Notes: generated by a model from the letters alone, not told the origin. 64,000 nucleotides of DNA from Bryobacterales bacterium (GCA_016713735.1 JADJOP010000009.1:124001-188000), one strand, 5' to 3'; positions 8,292 to 18,664 are shown, counted from the first letter of the stretch. Translations and numbers: made by a program.

Positions 8292-8891
8292 ATGAAGTAC
8301 CTATTCGGAGCGATTCTGCTGGCCGTCCCCTTGGCGGCGCAGAACATTTCCCTCGGTTTTAAGGGCGGTGTCCCATTCACGCAGGCGTTCAAGACATCAG
8401 ATGGTCTGGAGATCGCCTACAAGTCCCTGCTGAAGCCTTACACCTTCGGCCCCTCGCTGGAAGTCCGGCTTCCGCTCAGGCTCAGCGTGTCGGTCGACGT
8501 GCTCTACAAGCGGCTCGCCTATGACGGCGCATTCCGCTTCTCGGAACTGAACGCGCGCGCCAACCAGTTCGAGTTCCCCGTCATGATCAAGTACCGCCTC
8601 AAGGACGGGCTCTGGTCACCTTATGTCGCCGCCGGTCCGTCGTTCAGCAAGATCACGGGTGTGACGCGAACCATCACCAATCCCAGCCAGTTCTTCCAGC
8701 CCGACGAATTCCAGAACTCTTCCAGCGGCGGGTTCGCCTTCGGAGGCGGACTGGAGTTCAAGCCTGTCGTCCGCATCACCACCGAGTTCCGGTGGACGCG
8801 CCGCGGCACGAAGAACTTCTTCTCCGCCGCCAGCGGCCTGCTGGAGAGCAACCTGAATCAAGCTGAATTTCTTGTGGGGATTCACTTCTGA
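8292..8891 (+). CDS. Outer-membrane beta-barrel protein, copy 1
   Basis: A 199-aa protein with a signal peptide (LFGAILLAVPLAAQ) and alternating polar/hydrophobic strands typical of eight-stranded OMP barrels (VRLPLRLSVSVDVLYKRL; EFPVMIKYRLKDGLWSPYVAAG; AFGGGLEFKPVVRITTEFRW), ending in a C-terminal Phe (VGIHF), the signature recognised by the BAM machinery. It is followed 68 bp later by a close paralogue in the same orientation, so the pair arose by tandem duplication. Role unknown; small barrels of this type are structural or adhesive as often as they are pores. Confidence 0.8.
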   Translation: MKYLFGAILLAVPLAAQNISLGFKGGVPFTQAFKTSDGLEIAYKSLLKPYTFGPSLEVRLPLRLSVSVDVLYKRLAYDGAFRFSELNARANQFEFPVMIKYRLKDGLWSPYVAAGPSFSKITGVTRTITNPSQFFQPDEFQNSSSGGFAFGGGLEFKPVVRITTEFRWTRRGTKNFFSAASGLLESNLNQAEFLVGIHF

Positions 8892-8948
8892 AGTTGGCCG
8901 GGCGCCGTCAAGCATGTCGGCCCGCCAACCCATCGCCGCCATCATGCG

Positions 8949-8954
8949 TACAAT
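8949..8954 (+). promoter_or_regulatory. Likely -10 box of the second barrel gene
   Basis: TACAAT ends 5 bp before the ATG at 8960, the same spacing seen before several other genes in this window. It suggests that the second copy has its own start and a leaderless or near-leaderless transcript. Confidence 0.35.
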
Positions 8955-8959
8955 GAAGC

Positions 8960-9559
8960 ATGAAACATTTCCTCGGAGTTCTGTTGTTGGCCGCGCCGCT
9001 TGCGGCCCAGCACATATCCCTGGGCGTGAAGGGCGGCGTACCCGTTACGGAGGCGTTCAAAACTTCGGGCGGTCCGCTTTTCAACTACCGTTCCTTCCGC
9101 AACCCCTACACCGTCGGCCCTTCTCTGGAGGTGCGCCTGCCGCTACGGCTCAGCATTTCGCTCGACGTGCTCTACAAGCGCCTTTCCTACGCCGCCAACG
9201 CGGGGCCCACGGAACTCAATGTGAAAGCCAACCAGTTCGAGTTCCCGGTGATGGTGAAGTACCGCTTCAAGGAGGGGCTGTGGACGCCCTATGTCGCCGC
9301 CGGCCCTTCGTTCAACAAGATCACCGGCGTCGCTCGAACCATCTCCAATCCAGGGCAGTTCCTCTCGCCAGACGAGTTTCAGAACTCATCGAGCGGCGGC
9401 TTCGCTTTTGGCGGGGGTATGGAGTTCAAACCGGTCGTCCGCATCACCACCGAGGTCCGCTTTACGCGACGCGGCACGAAGAACTTCTTCTCGGCCGCCT
9501 CGGGGCTGCTGGAAAGTAATCTCAACCAGGCGGAATTTCTCGTTGGCGTCCACTTCTAG
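8960..9559 (+). CDS. Outer-membrane beta-barrel protein, copy 2
   Basis: Exactly as long as its upstream neighbour (199 aa) and roughly three quarters identical by eye, with the greatest conservation in the last 60 residues (the NSSSGGFAFGGG turn and the VRITTE strand onward). Divergence concentrates at residues about 37-47 and 78-88, which would be extracellular loops, as expected after duplication of a surface protein. Signal peptide LGVLLLAAPLAAQ and terminal Phe (VGVHF) are kept. Confidence 0.8.
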   Translation: MKHFLGVLLLAAPLAAQHISLGVKGGVPVTEAFKTSGGPLFNYRSFRNPYTVGPSLEVRLPLRLSISLDVLYKRLSYAANAGPTELNVKANQFEFPVMVKYRFKEGLWTPYVAAGPSFNKITGVARTISNPGQFLSPDEFQNSSSGGFAFGGGMEFKPVVRITTEVRFTRRGTKNFFSAASGLLESNLNQAEFLVGVHF

Positions 9560-9604
9560 AGCGCGGCGGCCGGCGCGGAGCCGGATGCGCAGCGGAGCCG
9601 CGCC

Positions 9605-10747
9605 GTGCGCATAGGAACGAAGAGCTACATCTCGCCGGCCACCATTGTGGAGCAGGTGCGCAACACCGCGCCATTCCTCAACGTGGTTCGCATCGATGAT
9701 GGCCACCGCCTCATTGCGTGCCGCGAATACCTCGACATTCTGGCCCGAGGGGAAGCACTCGCCGGGGCCTCACTCGACGACGATGCCATGATCGAGGACT
9801 ACTTCGCCCTCTGCCTCGCCGCGCATCATGCCACAGTGGCCACCTTCGTCCCGACCGATGTCGATACGAAGATCCGCGGCCTGCTGTGGCGCGACATTCG
9901 CTCGAAGGCCTCGCTGGAAAGCATGTTCCGCTTCGCCCGCCACGTCATGACGTGGTCCATCGAAGGCATCTCGACGCGGGCCACCGCATTGGCGGGCGTA
10001 GGCCCTGTGAGCGGCCACAACGGCGAACAGCTCAGTGTCCTCGCCGCCGCGCTCGGCTCGTTCCTTCACGTGGGCGACTCCGCTCTGGCCGAAGAAGCCG
10101 CCAGCGCCATCGACGACGAACTCCGCCGCGAGGCCACCGAATTCCAGCACGCGCTCCAAACACGCGGCTGCGAACTCGACGCGCTCTGCCTGGCGGCCTC
10201 GCTGACACACAACGCGGGCGACCTCGACCAAGGCATCACCTTCTGGCCCTCCTCGGCGACCCACCGCGACGCCAAGCTGCGCTTCGGCCGCCTCGCCCAC
10301 GAGAACACCACGCCCTACAACGGCGCCTACCACACCGCCGCCCGCATCTACAAAGCCGTGATGTCCTGCGAAGGCCACCGCCACTATCCGTTGCGCGGCG
10401 TGCGCGCCTTGCGGCAATCGCCCGACCTCCTGCTTCCCCTCGGCCCGTTCCTCGACGACTGGGGCGCACGCATCGCCCGCCACCCCGCGCTCACCAGCGA
10501 GGACCGTGCAGATACCCTGGCCGCGCTCCTGGCCGGATGCCGAAAGCTCGAAGGCCAACGCGGATACTACCGCGCTATCCACGGCATGAGCGAGGCCCTC
10601 GGCGGGAGCATGGACGCCCTCGCCAAGCAACTTCCCAAAACCGCACGCGACGATTGGAAGAACGCCGAGACGCGCAAGCTCATCAGCGTCCCCCGCGTCA
10701 GCTTCGAATCAATGATGCGCAAGATGCTCCTCGCCGCGCTGCGCTAA
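9605..10747 (+). CDS. Conserved hypothetical protein, mostly helical, His-rich
   Basis: I do not recognise a family in this 380-aa soluble protein, which begins at a GTG. No signal peptide or membrane segment is visible. It appears all-helical and carries several clustered histidines: LAAHHATVATF (about 93-94), GHNGEQL, SLTHNAGDLDQG, YNGAYHTAARIY and EGHRHYPLRG. Spacing of His/Glu pairs in helices would suit a metal site, but this is only an impression. It lies 45 bp after the barrel pair and before the GH140-like gene, all on the plus strand, with a 128-bp gap following. Base composition of codon third positions matches its neighbours, supporting a real gene. Confidence 0.6.
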   Translation: MRIGTKSYISPATIVEQVRNTAPFLNVVRIDDGHRLIACREYLDILARGEALAGASLDDDAMIEDYFALCLAAHHATVATFVPTDVDTKIRGLLWRDIRSKASLESMFRFARHVMTWSIEGISTRATALAGVGPVSGHNGEQLSVLAAALGSFLHVGDSALAEEAASAIDDELRREATEFQHALQTRGCELDALCLAASLTHNAGDLDQGITFWPSSATHRDAKLRFGRLAHENTTPYNGAYHTAARIYKAVMSCEGHRHYPLRGVRALRQSPDLLLPLGPFLDDWGARIARHPALTSEDRADTLAALLAGCRKLEGQRGYYRAIHGMSEALGGSMDALAKQLPKTARDDWKNAETRKLISVPRVSFESMMRKMLLAALR

Positions 10748-10862
10748 GGCCGCCCGCCAAACTCCACGCTCAGCAACGGCCTCGTCAGCCGTACCGACCA
10801 TCTCGCCCAAGGCATTTCCGGCTCGTGCCGGCGCGCCCTCTGCTGCGCAGGGCAGAGCGCCA

Positions 10863-10868
10863 TACAAT
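10863..10868 (+). promoter_or_regulatory. Likely -10 box of the GH140-like gene
   Basis: TACAAT ends 7 bp before the ATG at 10876. A GCCCT...AGGGC hairpin lies just upstream (10835-10853 region). No clear -35 element is seen. Confidence 0.35.
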
Positions 10869-10875
10869 AGCGGCC

Positions 10876-12222
10876 ATGCGCCCGTTGCTCCTTCTGCTCA
10901 GCGCCGCCACGCTGCTTGCCCAGCCCTCAGTGGACCTCTCGCACGGCCCGCTGCGCGTCTCTGAAAGCAAGCGCTTCCTCGTTCACGACGACGGCACGCC
11001 CTTCTTCTACCTCGGCGACACCGCCTGGGAACTCTTCCACCGCCTCAACCGCGAGGAGGCCGAGCGCTACCTGGAAGACCGCCGCGCCCGCCGCTTCACC
11101 GTCATCCAGGCCGTCGCCCTGGCTGAACTGGACGGCCTCAACACGCCCAACCCTTACGGGCACAAATCGCTCCACGACAACGACCCGGCGCGCCCCAACG
11201 ATGCGTACTTCGAGCACGTCGATTGGATCGTGAAGCGCGCAGCCGAGAAGGGGCTCATCATCGGACTGTTGCCGACCTGGGGCCGCTATGTCCGCCGAGG
11301 CTCGTGGGAAAAGGAAAGCGCCGCCATCTTCACCGAAAGCAACGCCTACGCCTACGGCAAGTGGATCGGCGCGCGCTATGCCGCCGCGCCCAACCTGATC
11401 TGGATTCTCGGAGGTGACCGCACGCCGGAAGGCGTCGTCGTCATCTGGCGCGCCATGGCCCGAGGCATCCGTGAGTCCGACACCGGCCGCCACCTGATCA
11501 CCTTCCACCCCCAGGGCCGCCAGTCGTCCTCACAGCTCCTTCACAACGAAGACTGGCTGGACTTCAACATGTTCCAGAGCGGCCACAACCAGCGCGACAA
11601 GCGCAACGATGAGATGACCGACTACGATTACTCGCGCCTGCCCGTGAAACCGGTCGTCGACGGCGAACCACGCTACGAAAACCACCCCATCGACTGGCGT
11701 CCCAAGGAGAACGGCTTCTTCGACGACTTCGACGTGCGCCAGGCCGCATGGTGGAGCGTGCTGGCCGGCGCCGCCGGTCACACCTACGGCTGCCACGACA
11801 TCTGGCAGATGCTCGCCCCTGGCCGCGAGCCCGTCGGCTTCGCCCGAGGCACCTGGCAGTCCTCACTCGCGCTGCCCGGCGCCGATCAGATGCGCTATCT
11901 CCGCGCGCTCATCGAATCGCACGATCCGCTCACACGCGTTCCCGCGCAACCCCTGCTTGCCAGCGGCGCGCAGCAGGCCGGCTCGCCGATTCGTGTGGCC
12001 CTGGGCAAAGGCTACCTGCTCGCGTATACGCCGTTTGGCGAAGCCATCCAGCTTCTCGCCGCGCCGGAGCTCGGTAAGACCGTCCGCGCCTCCTGGTTCG
12101 ATCCGCGCACCGGACAATCACGCCCCATCGGCACACGCCCTAACGCCCCCCGCCGCTGGCTGCCCCCAGGCAAGTTGGGCCGCGGGCAGGATTGGGTGCT
12201 GGTACTCGAAACCCACCGCTAA
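10876..12222 (+). CDS. Exported DUF4038/apiosidase-like (GH140) glycoside hydrolase
   Basis: A 448-aa protein with a signal peptide (LLLLLSAATLLAQ). The opening GPLRVSESKRFLVHDDGTPFFYLGDTAWELFHRL is diagnostic of DUF4038, a TIM barrel related to GH140 apiosidases. Further landmarks are RRFTVIQAVALAELDG, PNLIWILGGDRTP (Gly-Gly-Asp after strand 4), FHPQGRQSSS, KPVVDGEPRYENHP (catalytic-type Glu) and AAGHTYGCHDIWQM. A C-terminal beta domain (about 375-448; WFDPRTGQ) matches the putative collagen-binding domain usually joined to it. It likely removes side-chain sugars from plant polysaccharides such as rhamnogalacturonan II. The reading frame is open far upstream, but composition and the signal peptide fix the start at 10876. 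Its stop overlaps that of the convergent S9 hydrolase by 3 bp. Confidence 0.82.
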   Translation: MRPLLLLLSAATLLAQPSVDLSHGPLRVSESKRFLVHDDGTPFFYLGDTAWELFHRLNREEAERYLEDRRARRFTVIQAVALAELDGLNTPNPYGHKSLHDNDPARPNDAYFEHVDWIVKRAAEKGLIIGLLPTWGRYVRRGSWEKESAAIFTESNAYAYGKWIGARYAAAPNLIWILGGDRTPEGVVVIWRAMARGIRESDTGRHLITFHPQGRQSSSQLLHNEDWLDFNMFQSGHNQRDKRNDEMTDYDYSRLPVKPVVDGEPRYENHPIDWRPKENGFFDDFDVRQAAWWSVLAGAAGHTYGCHDIWQMLAPGREPVGFARGTWQSSLALPGADQMRYLRALIESHDPLTRVPAQPLLASGAQQAGSPIRVALGKGYLLAYTPFGEAIQLLAAPELGKTVRASWFDPRTGQSRPIGTRPNAPRRWLPPGKLGRGQDWVLVLETHR

Positions 12223-13220
12223 GGCTTCAGATACTTCGCCAAAAAGGCGTAAATCTCCTTGCGCGACTCCCGGGCCAGGGGCGTGTCAATCCGGTTGAAC
12301 GAATGCCCGCCCGGTGCAGCCTCGTAGATCTTGTACTCAAACTGCTTCCCCTCGGCTTTGAGCGCTGAGATCAGCCGCCTCACCTCGAGCACATTCACAT
12401 CCTCGTCAATCGTGTTTGTGTGAATCAGCAGCGGTGTGCGCAGCTTCGCCGCATGCTCCACCGGGGAACGCCGCAGGTACTCGGCCACATTGTCTTCGGC
12501 GCTTTTGCCAATGTGATACGAGGCCGAAAACTGCCGCCGGTAGCTGTCGCTCTTGTAGCCCATGCGCGCCACCAGGTCGCTCACCGGCACGCCCGCGTAG
12601 CCCACGGCAAACTCCTCGCCGTGTTCAAACAGGTTCATGAGCGTGATCAGCCCGCCATGGCTCCAGCCAATCAAACCCACGCGGGTGGCATCGAGAAAAG
12701 GATAGGTCTCCAGCATCCACTGGCGCGCCCGGTAGACATCGTCCACCTCGCGCCCGCCGTAGTCGATCAGCTCATAATAGCCGCGCCCATAGCCCGTCGA
12801 GCCGCGGTAGTCCGGCGCGATCACCGCATAGCCCTGTTCGAGCAATTCGCGTACGATGTGGGCCGATCCGGTGTTGAAGTTCGCATGCACTCCGCCATGC
12901 GAAAAGACCAGGAACGGATGCTTCTTCGTCCGGTCCATCTTCTTCGGCAGAAACGTGTAGGCCGTAATGATCACCGGATTCCCCGCCCCCTGCCCGGTCG
13001 GATTCGCAATCCGCGCAGGCGGCAGCCCGGTGTACTTCACAATGTCGATGTCGGCCACGCCGCCGAGCATCTGGAACCACATCACATCGTCGACGGCCTT
13101 GCGCGTCGATGCCGCCGAGTGATCGTACTCGCGGCCCGCCGACGCCGGCGCAGCGGCAGTCTGCGCGCACAACGGCGCACCCAGCAACGCCACCATCCAA
13201 ACCCACCGGGAAGCCTTCAT
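12219..13220 (-). CDS. Exported S9-type alpha/beta hydrolase (prolyl oligopeptidase-like)
   Basis: A 333-aa protein with signal peptide (VWMVALLGAPLCAQ). It has the S9 catalytic domain: PFLVFSHGGVHANF (oxyanion region), APDYRGSTGYGRGYYELIDYGGREVDDV, the nucleophile elbow GWSHGG, the Asp in NTIDEDVNVLE and the His in PGGHSF. The N-terminal propeller of true oligopeptidases is missing, so it is more like a dipeptidyl-peptidase-type esterase or peptidase acting outside the cytoplasm. Start chosen at the ATG before the signal peptide rather than the upstream extension that runs into ada. It follows ada by 37 bp on the same strand. Confidence 0.85.
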   Translation of the reverse strand: MKASRWVWMVALLGAPLCAQTAAAPASAGREYDHSAASTRKAVDDVMWFQMLGGVADIDIVKYTGLPPARIANPTGQGAGNPVIITAYTFLPKKMDRTKKHPFLVFSHGGVHANFNTGSAHIVRELLEQGYAVIAPDYRGSTGYGRGYYELIDYGGREVDDVYRARQWMLETYPFLDATRVGLIGWSHGGLITLMNLFEHGEEFAVGYAGVPVSDLVARMGYKSDSYRRQFSASYHIGKSAEDNVAEYLRRSPVEHAAKLRTPLLIHTNTIDEDVNVLEVRRLISALKAEGKQFEYKIYEAAPGGHSFNRIDTPLARESRKEIYAFLAKYLKP

Positions 13221-13257
13221 CCCCCGATGATCGCACGCCGCTCGATCGCCCGCCGGC

Positions 13258-14340
13258 TCAGTCCCCCGCTGCTGGCGACTCCTCCCAATCGAGCAGCGCC
13301 TGCTTCCGCGCCACGCCCCAACGGTAGCCGCCCAACTCGCCATCGCCCCGCAACACACGATGGCAGGGAATCAGCAGGGCAAGCCGGTTCGACGCGCACG
13401 CCCGCGCCACCGCCCGCGCCGCCGACGGGCGCCCGATCTCCCGCGCCACCTCCTGATAGCTGCGTGTCTCGCCGCGCGGAATGGTGCGCAGGTAGTTCCA
13501 CACCAGCGTCTGAAAGGCCGTCGCCCGCACGGTGAGCGGCAAATCCAACACCGCCCGCCGGTCCTCCAGATAAGCCTCCAACGCAGCGGCCCAATCGTGA
13601 AAGGGCTGTGGATACGGCTGCGCCAGCGGCGTCATCGTCGCCTTGGGGAATTCGCACCGCACCCGGTCCACCATCTCCGCCTCGCCGGCCCCAAACTCCA
13701 CTGCGCACAGGCCCGTATCGGTCGCCGCAACCAGGAGCAACCCGAACCGAGTCCGCATCACCGCCCATGTGATGGCGAGCCCGGCCCCGCCCTTGCCATA
13801 CTGCGCCGGCGTCATTCCCAGCGCCGCCCCAGCGCCTTCATACACGCGGCTCATCGAACCATACCCGGCGGCAAACACCGCCTCGGTTACCGAAGTTCCG
13901 ACGCGCAGTCCGGTCTTCAAGAGCGCCATCCGGCACTGATGCACATACTGCCGGGGCGTAAGTCCCGTGGCCGCCTTGAACTGCCTCTGCAGGTGAAACG
14001 CGCTCACCCCTGCCATGCGGCTCAATTCGGCCAGCGGCAGCGGCTCGTCGCAGCGGGCTTCGATGCGCCGGCACAACCCGGCCAGCCAGTCCGGCTGGCG
14101 CGATTCGGCCTGCTTGGGGCGGCAGCGCAGACACTCCCGAAGACCGTCCGCCTCGGCGGCCTGCCACGACTCGTAGAACCGCACGTTTTCCCGCCGCGGC
14201 CTGCGCGAAGCGCACGACGGCCGGCAGTAGACGCGTGTCGTCAGGACGCCGTAGAGAAACCTGCCATCCTGGAACCGGTCCCGTTCGCGGACGGCCGCCC
14301 AGCAGATTTCCTCGTTCAACAGCATCTGGAGTTGCGTCAC
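13258..14340 (-). CDS. ada: Bifunctional Ada: AraC-type activator and O6-methylguanine-DNA methyltransferase
   Basis: A 360-aa protein with the full Ada architecture. Residues 1-75 form the Ada zinc domain with Cys39, Cys43, Cys70 and Cys73 (Cys39 is the phosphotriester methyl acceptor). Residues about 85-185 form the AraC helix-turn-helix (LAELSRMAGVSAFHLQRQFK, then MTPAQYGKG). The rest is the MGMT domain with the acceptor cysteine in LIPCHRV and the FQTLVWNYLRTIPRGETRSYQEVA winged helix. It repairs alkylated DNA by suicide transfer and, when methylated, activates its regulon. All key residues are present. An S9 hydrolase gene follows 37 bp downstream, possibly cotranscribed. Confidence 0.95.
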   Translation of the reverse strand: MTQLQMLLNEEICWAAVRERDRFQDGRFLYGVLTTRVYCRPSCASRRPRRENVRFYESWQAAEADGLRECLRCRPKQAESRQPDWLAGLCRRIEARCDEPLPLAELSRMAGVSAFHLQRQFKAATGLTPRQYVHQCRMALLKTGLRVGTSVTEAVFAAGYGSMSRVYEGAGAALGMTPAQYGKGGAGLAITWAVMRTRFGLLLVAATDTGLCAVEFGAGEAEMVDRVRCEFPKATMTPLAQPYPQPFHDWAAALEAYLEDRRAVLDLPLTVRATAFQTLVWNYLRTIPRGETRSYQEVAREIGRPSAARAVARACASNRLALLIPCHRVLRGDGELGGYRWGVARKQALLDWEESPAAGD

Positions 14341-14493
14341 ACCCTGATGACAACATAACTCCCATGGCGCCGGCTATCCGGTTCTTGCTCTGGAATTCGG
14401 ACCGAACTCACCCGAATCGGCTCACAGTCACCACGCTTGCGCCGATGAGGCAGGGGAGGAACCGAACGGTCCGCATAAGACCCGGAAAATCCC

Positions 14494-16800
14494 GTGACGA
14501 TGGCCAACGAGCACGAGTTTGCAGACGGGGGCGGAGTGTTCTGGGCTGAAGGCTTATCCTCCTGCGAGAGTGTCAAACTGTGGCGCGTCACCAGCGAGGA
14601 GGAATGGATCGAGCTCCACTTGAACGGCGCCTGGCGACGCTACCGCTACCAGGAGCTACTGACGCCGGACTCTCTGCACGACATGCGGGGCTGGCTTGCG
14701 GTCGGCGCAGTGGGCCCCCTGCGGATCCAACTGCAACGTGGCCCCTGGGCCTGGCGGGCCGCGCTTCTGGAGCGTGTGCTTGCCGCCGGTCCCCTTGCCG
14801 GCATCCTCACTCCGCGCCCTGCCGAAACGCAGAGCGAACCGGAATGCCACGCCCTGATCTCGGACGGGCCCGCCCTTGCGGTATTTGATGACGGCCTGCG
14901 CCTGCTCCGGTTCAGCTCGCAGTGGGCCCAGATGCATCAGCTCGACCCGGCCAGACTGTCGGGGGCTTATCTCTACGACCTGTTTCCCAGCACGCGCGAG
15001 ACGCACGCCGCCCTACTGGAACGCTGCCTGGCGGGAGATCAGGCCCCATCCATTCCCACCCATCTGACGCTGGCCGACGGGACCACTTTGCGTACACGCT
15101 GGGATGTCTGGCCCTGGCGCGACCAGAAGGGCGACATTGGCGGTCTGCTCCTGCTCTCCGCTCCGGCATCTTGCCGGCTGGACGAGCACGGCCTGGCGCG
15201 CAGCCAGCAGATGCTGCAACTGGCCGTGGACATCCTCGAACAGCGGATCTTTTGGAAGGACCGCGACGGCCGCTACCTGGGGTGCAACCAGGCCTTCGCC
15301 CGCGATGCCGGGCTTTCCGATCCGACCCAGATCCTAGGCCTAACAGACCTCGATCTGCCGTGGTCCGACTTCGCGGCCGCATTTCAAGCCGATGACCAGG
15401 CGGTGATGGCCTCGGGCTCGCCGCGCCTCAATTACGAACAGTGCGCCGTGACTGCGGCCGGCCCCATCTTGGTTCGCATCTCAAAGGTCCCCCTGCTTGA
15501 CAGAGAGGGACAAGTGCGCGGCTGTCTGGGCCTGTTTCAGGACATCTCCGAAGAGCGCCGCAGGCGCGATGATCTCCGCCAGGCGCGCGACGCGGCGGAG
15601 AAGGCCAACCGAATCAAAAGCGAGTTCCTCGCCAGCATCAGCCACGAATTGCGCACTCCGATGCACGGCATTCTGGGGATGGCCGAACTGGTGCTGGATT
15701 CCACGCTCACGCCTGACCAGCAGGAGTGCGTCGAGGCGATTCACTCCTCGGCCAAAGTGCTGCTCCACATCATCAACGACATCCTGGATCTCTCCAAGAT
15801 CGAGGCCGGTAAACTGCATCTCAGCCCCGGTCCTCTCGATCTGGCGGCGTTCCTCAAGAGCAATCTCCGTCTGCTGGAATCCACGGCCCGCGGCAAGGGC
15901 CTTGAGTTCACCGTTGTCATAGAGGAAGGAACTCCGTCCCACTGGCGCGGCGACCAGATTCGCCTGGCCCAAATCCTCACCAACCTCGTCGGCAATGCCG
16001 TCAAGTTCACCCACGAGGGCGGCTCAGTGACCGTCCGCGTCTCCGCCGGCGGCTCAGAGGAACGCCGGCGCCTTCTTCACCTGGAGGTGGCCGACACCGG
16101 CATCGGCATCTCCCCATCCAAGCTCGGTGTCATCTTCGACGCCTTCACGCAGGCCGACGGAGCCACCACCAAACAGTTTGGCGGCACCGGGCTGGGCCTC
16201 ACCATTACGCGCCAACTGGCGGAGCTCATGGGCGGCCGCATTTCTGTGGAAAGCGAACTCGGCAAGGGCAGCACCTTCCGATGCTCCTGCCGTCTCGAAG
16301 CCCTAAGTGAGGAGGAGTTTCTCGCCGCCGCTGCCCCGGAACAGCCCAGGCCGGCCCGCGCCGCACCTCCCGCCTCCACGCCGCCGCTGGAAATCCTGCT
16401 CGTCGAGGACAACAAGGTCAACCAGCGGATTGCGCAGCGGCTGCTGGAAAAAGAAGGCGCCGTGGTCACCATCGCCAACGACGGCTGGGAAGCGCTCGAA
16501 CTGCTCGACCGCGAAGGCCTCCACGGGCGCTTCGATCTGGTTCTGATGGACTGCCTGATGCCGGTCATGAACGGATGGGACGCCACGCGCGCCATCCGCC
16601 AGCGGGAGGAAGGCAGCCCCGGCCACTTACACGTGATGGCCCTCACGGCCAGCGTCATGGAGTCGGACCGCGAGTTGTGCCGGCAGGCCGGTATGGATGA
16701 TGTTCTGGCCAAGCCCATCGACCAGTCGCACCTCCACAACGCCCTTGATCAGGTCCGCCGCGCGCGGGACCTGGCCCGGCTCTCGTACAATCTTCAATAG
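14494..16800 (+). CDS. Cytosolic hybrid histidine kinase with PAS domains and a receiver
   Basis: A 768-aa protein without membrane segments. Two PAS-like regions (about 125-235, VFDDGLRLLRFSSQW; and about 245-365, DILEQRIFWKDRDGRYLGCNQAFARDAG) lead through a coiled linker (ARDAAEKANRIKSEFLASISHELRTPMHG) to the HisKA phospho-acceptor His384. HATPase motifs follow: LTNLVGNAVKFT (N box), VADTGIGISPSK (G1) and FGGTGLGLTI (G2). The receiver (LLVEDNKVNQ) carries phospho-acceptor Asp686 in LVLMDCLMPVMNGWDATRAIR. No partner Hpt or output gene is adjacent. The start could be GTG 14494 or ATG 14500. The stop codon directly abuts the ffh ATG. Confidence 0.9.
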   Translation: MTMANEHEFADGGGVFWAEGLSSCESVKLWRVTSEEEWIELHLNGAWRRYRYQELLTPDSLHDMRGWLAVGAVGPLRIQLQRGPWAWRAALLERVLAAGPLAGILTPRPAETQSEPECHALISDGPALAVFDDGLRLLRFSSQWAQMHQLDPARLSGAYLYDLFPSTRETHAALLERCLAGDQAPSIPTHLTLADGTTLRTRWDVWPWRDQKGDIGGLLLLSAPASCRLDEHGLARSQQMLQLAVDILEQRIFWKDRDGRYLGCNQAFARDAGLSDPTQILGLTDLDLPWSDFAAAFQADDQAVMASGSPRLNYEQCAVTAAGPILVRISKVPLLDREGQVRGCLGLFQDISEERRRRDDLRQARDAAEKANRIKSEFLASISHELRTPMHGILGMAELVLDSTLTPDQQECVEAIHSSAKVLLHIINDILDLSKIEAGKLHLSPGPLDLAAFLKSNLRLLESTARGKGLEFTVVIEEGTPSHWRGDQIRLAQILTNLVGNAVKFTHEGGSVTVRVSAGGSEERRRLLHLEVADTGIGISPSKLGVIFDAFTQADGATTKQFGGTGLGLTITRQLAELMGGRISVESELGKGSTFRCSCRLEALSEEEFLAAAAPEQPRPARAAPPASTPPLEILLVEDNKVNQRIAQRLLEKEGAVVTIANDGWEALELLDREGLHGRFDLVLMDCLMPVMNGWDATRAIRQREEGSPGHLHVMALTASVMESDRELCRQAGMDDVLAKPIDQSHLHNALDQVRRARDLARLSYNLQ
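16786..16791 (+). promoter_or_regulatory. Possible internal -10 box for ffh
   Basis: TACAAT lies within the last codons of the histidine kinase, 9 bp before the ffh ATG. If used, it would uncouple ffh from the sensor kinase upstream. Confidence 0.3.
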
Positions 16801-18180
<1,380 letters not shown>

Positions 18181-18183
18181 ACA

Positions 18184-18240
18184 GGCCGCTTTTTGCCCTG
18201 GGGATCGCGTTTGCAGGCTGTGAGTGGGCTAGAAGCGGCC
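18184..18240 (+). repeat. Inverted repeat between ffh and rpsP
   Basis: An 8-bp perfect inverted repeat (GGCCGCTT at 18184-18191 and AAGCGGCC at 18233-18240) encloses 41 nt just after the ffh stop. It could be an RNA stem that attenuates or stabilises the rpsP transcript. No T-run follows, so it is not a typical intrinsic terminator. Confidence 0.35.
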
Positions 18241-18302
18241 CCTGCGGATGCATTGCCGCCCATCATTCGCTATAGTATTGATTGAGGAGATTTGCGACTG
18301 TA

Positions 18303-18554
18303 ATGTTGAAGATTCGTCTGGCCCGTGTTGGCGCGAAAAAGAAGCCGTCCTATCGAGTGGTTGTGATGGAGGATTGGCGCGCTCGCGACAGCCGCTGTGT
18401 GGAGATTGTGGGCCAGTACAACCCTGTTGTGAACCCCGCCGAGGTGAAGCTTAATCACGAACGGATCGACCACTGGATCGGCCAGGGCGCGCAGCCCACC
18501 GACATCGTGAAGCGGCTCATCAAGTCCAACCCCGCCGTTCCCGTAAGCGCCTGA
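18303..18554 (+). CDS. rpsP: Ribosomal protein bS16
   Basis: An 83-aa small-subunit protein with the family opening MLKIRLARVGAKKKPSYRVVV, the ADSR-like region (WRARDSRCVEIVGQYNP) and the C-terminal GAQPTDIVKRLIK. It binds 16S rRNA early in 30S assembly. The ATG at 18303 is preferred; an AGGAG lies 14 nt upstream, and a TTG at 18282 would add seven residues not found in the family. It is followed by khpA, as in many bacteria. Confidence 0.95.
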   Translation: MLKIRLARVGAKKKPSYRVVVMEDWRARDSRCVEIVGQYNPVVNPAEVKLNHERIDHWIGQGAQPTDIVKRLIKSNPAVPVSA

Positions 18555-18664
18555 GACCCTCCGGCATCAAGCTGGGGCTTACCTGTAAATATATTATTCA
18601 CCGGCGCCCCACCGCAGGCATCGCAGTAGTAGCGGTGTTATCCTTCGATTGAGGTGAAGCTGTA

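Noticed and set aside
9718..10875. Long plus-strand open frame ahead of the GH140-like gene, suggesting an 834-aa protein
   Set aside because: The upstream part is Arg/Pro/His-rich with no domain, and it overlaps the better-supported 380-aa gene in another frame. The signal peptide fixes the real start at 10876.
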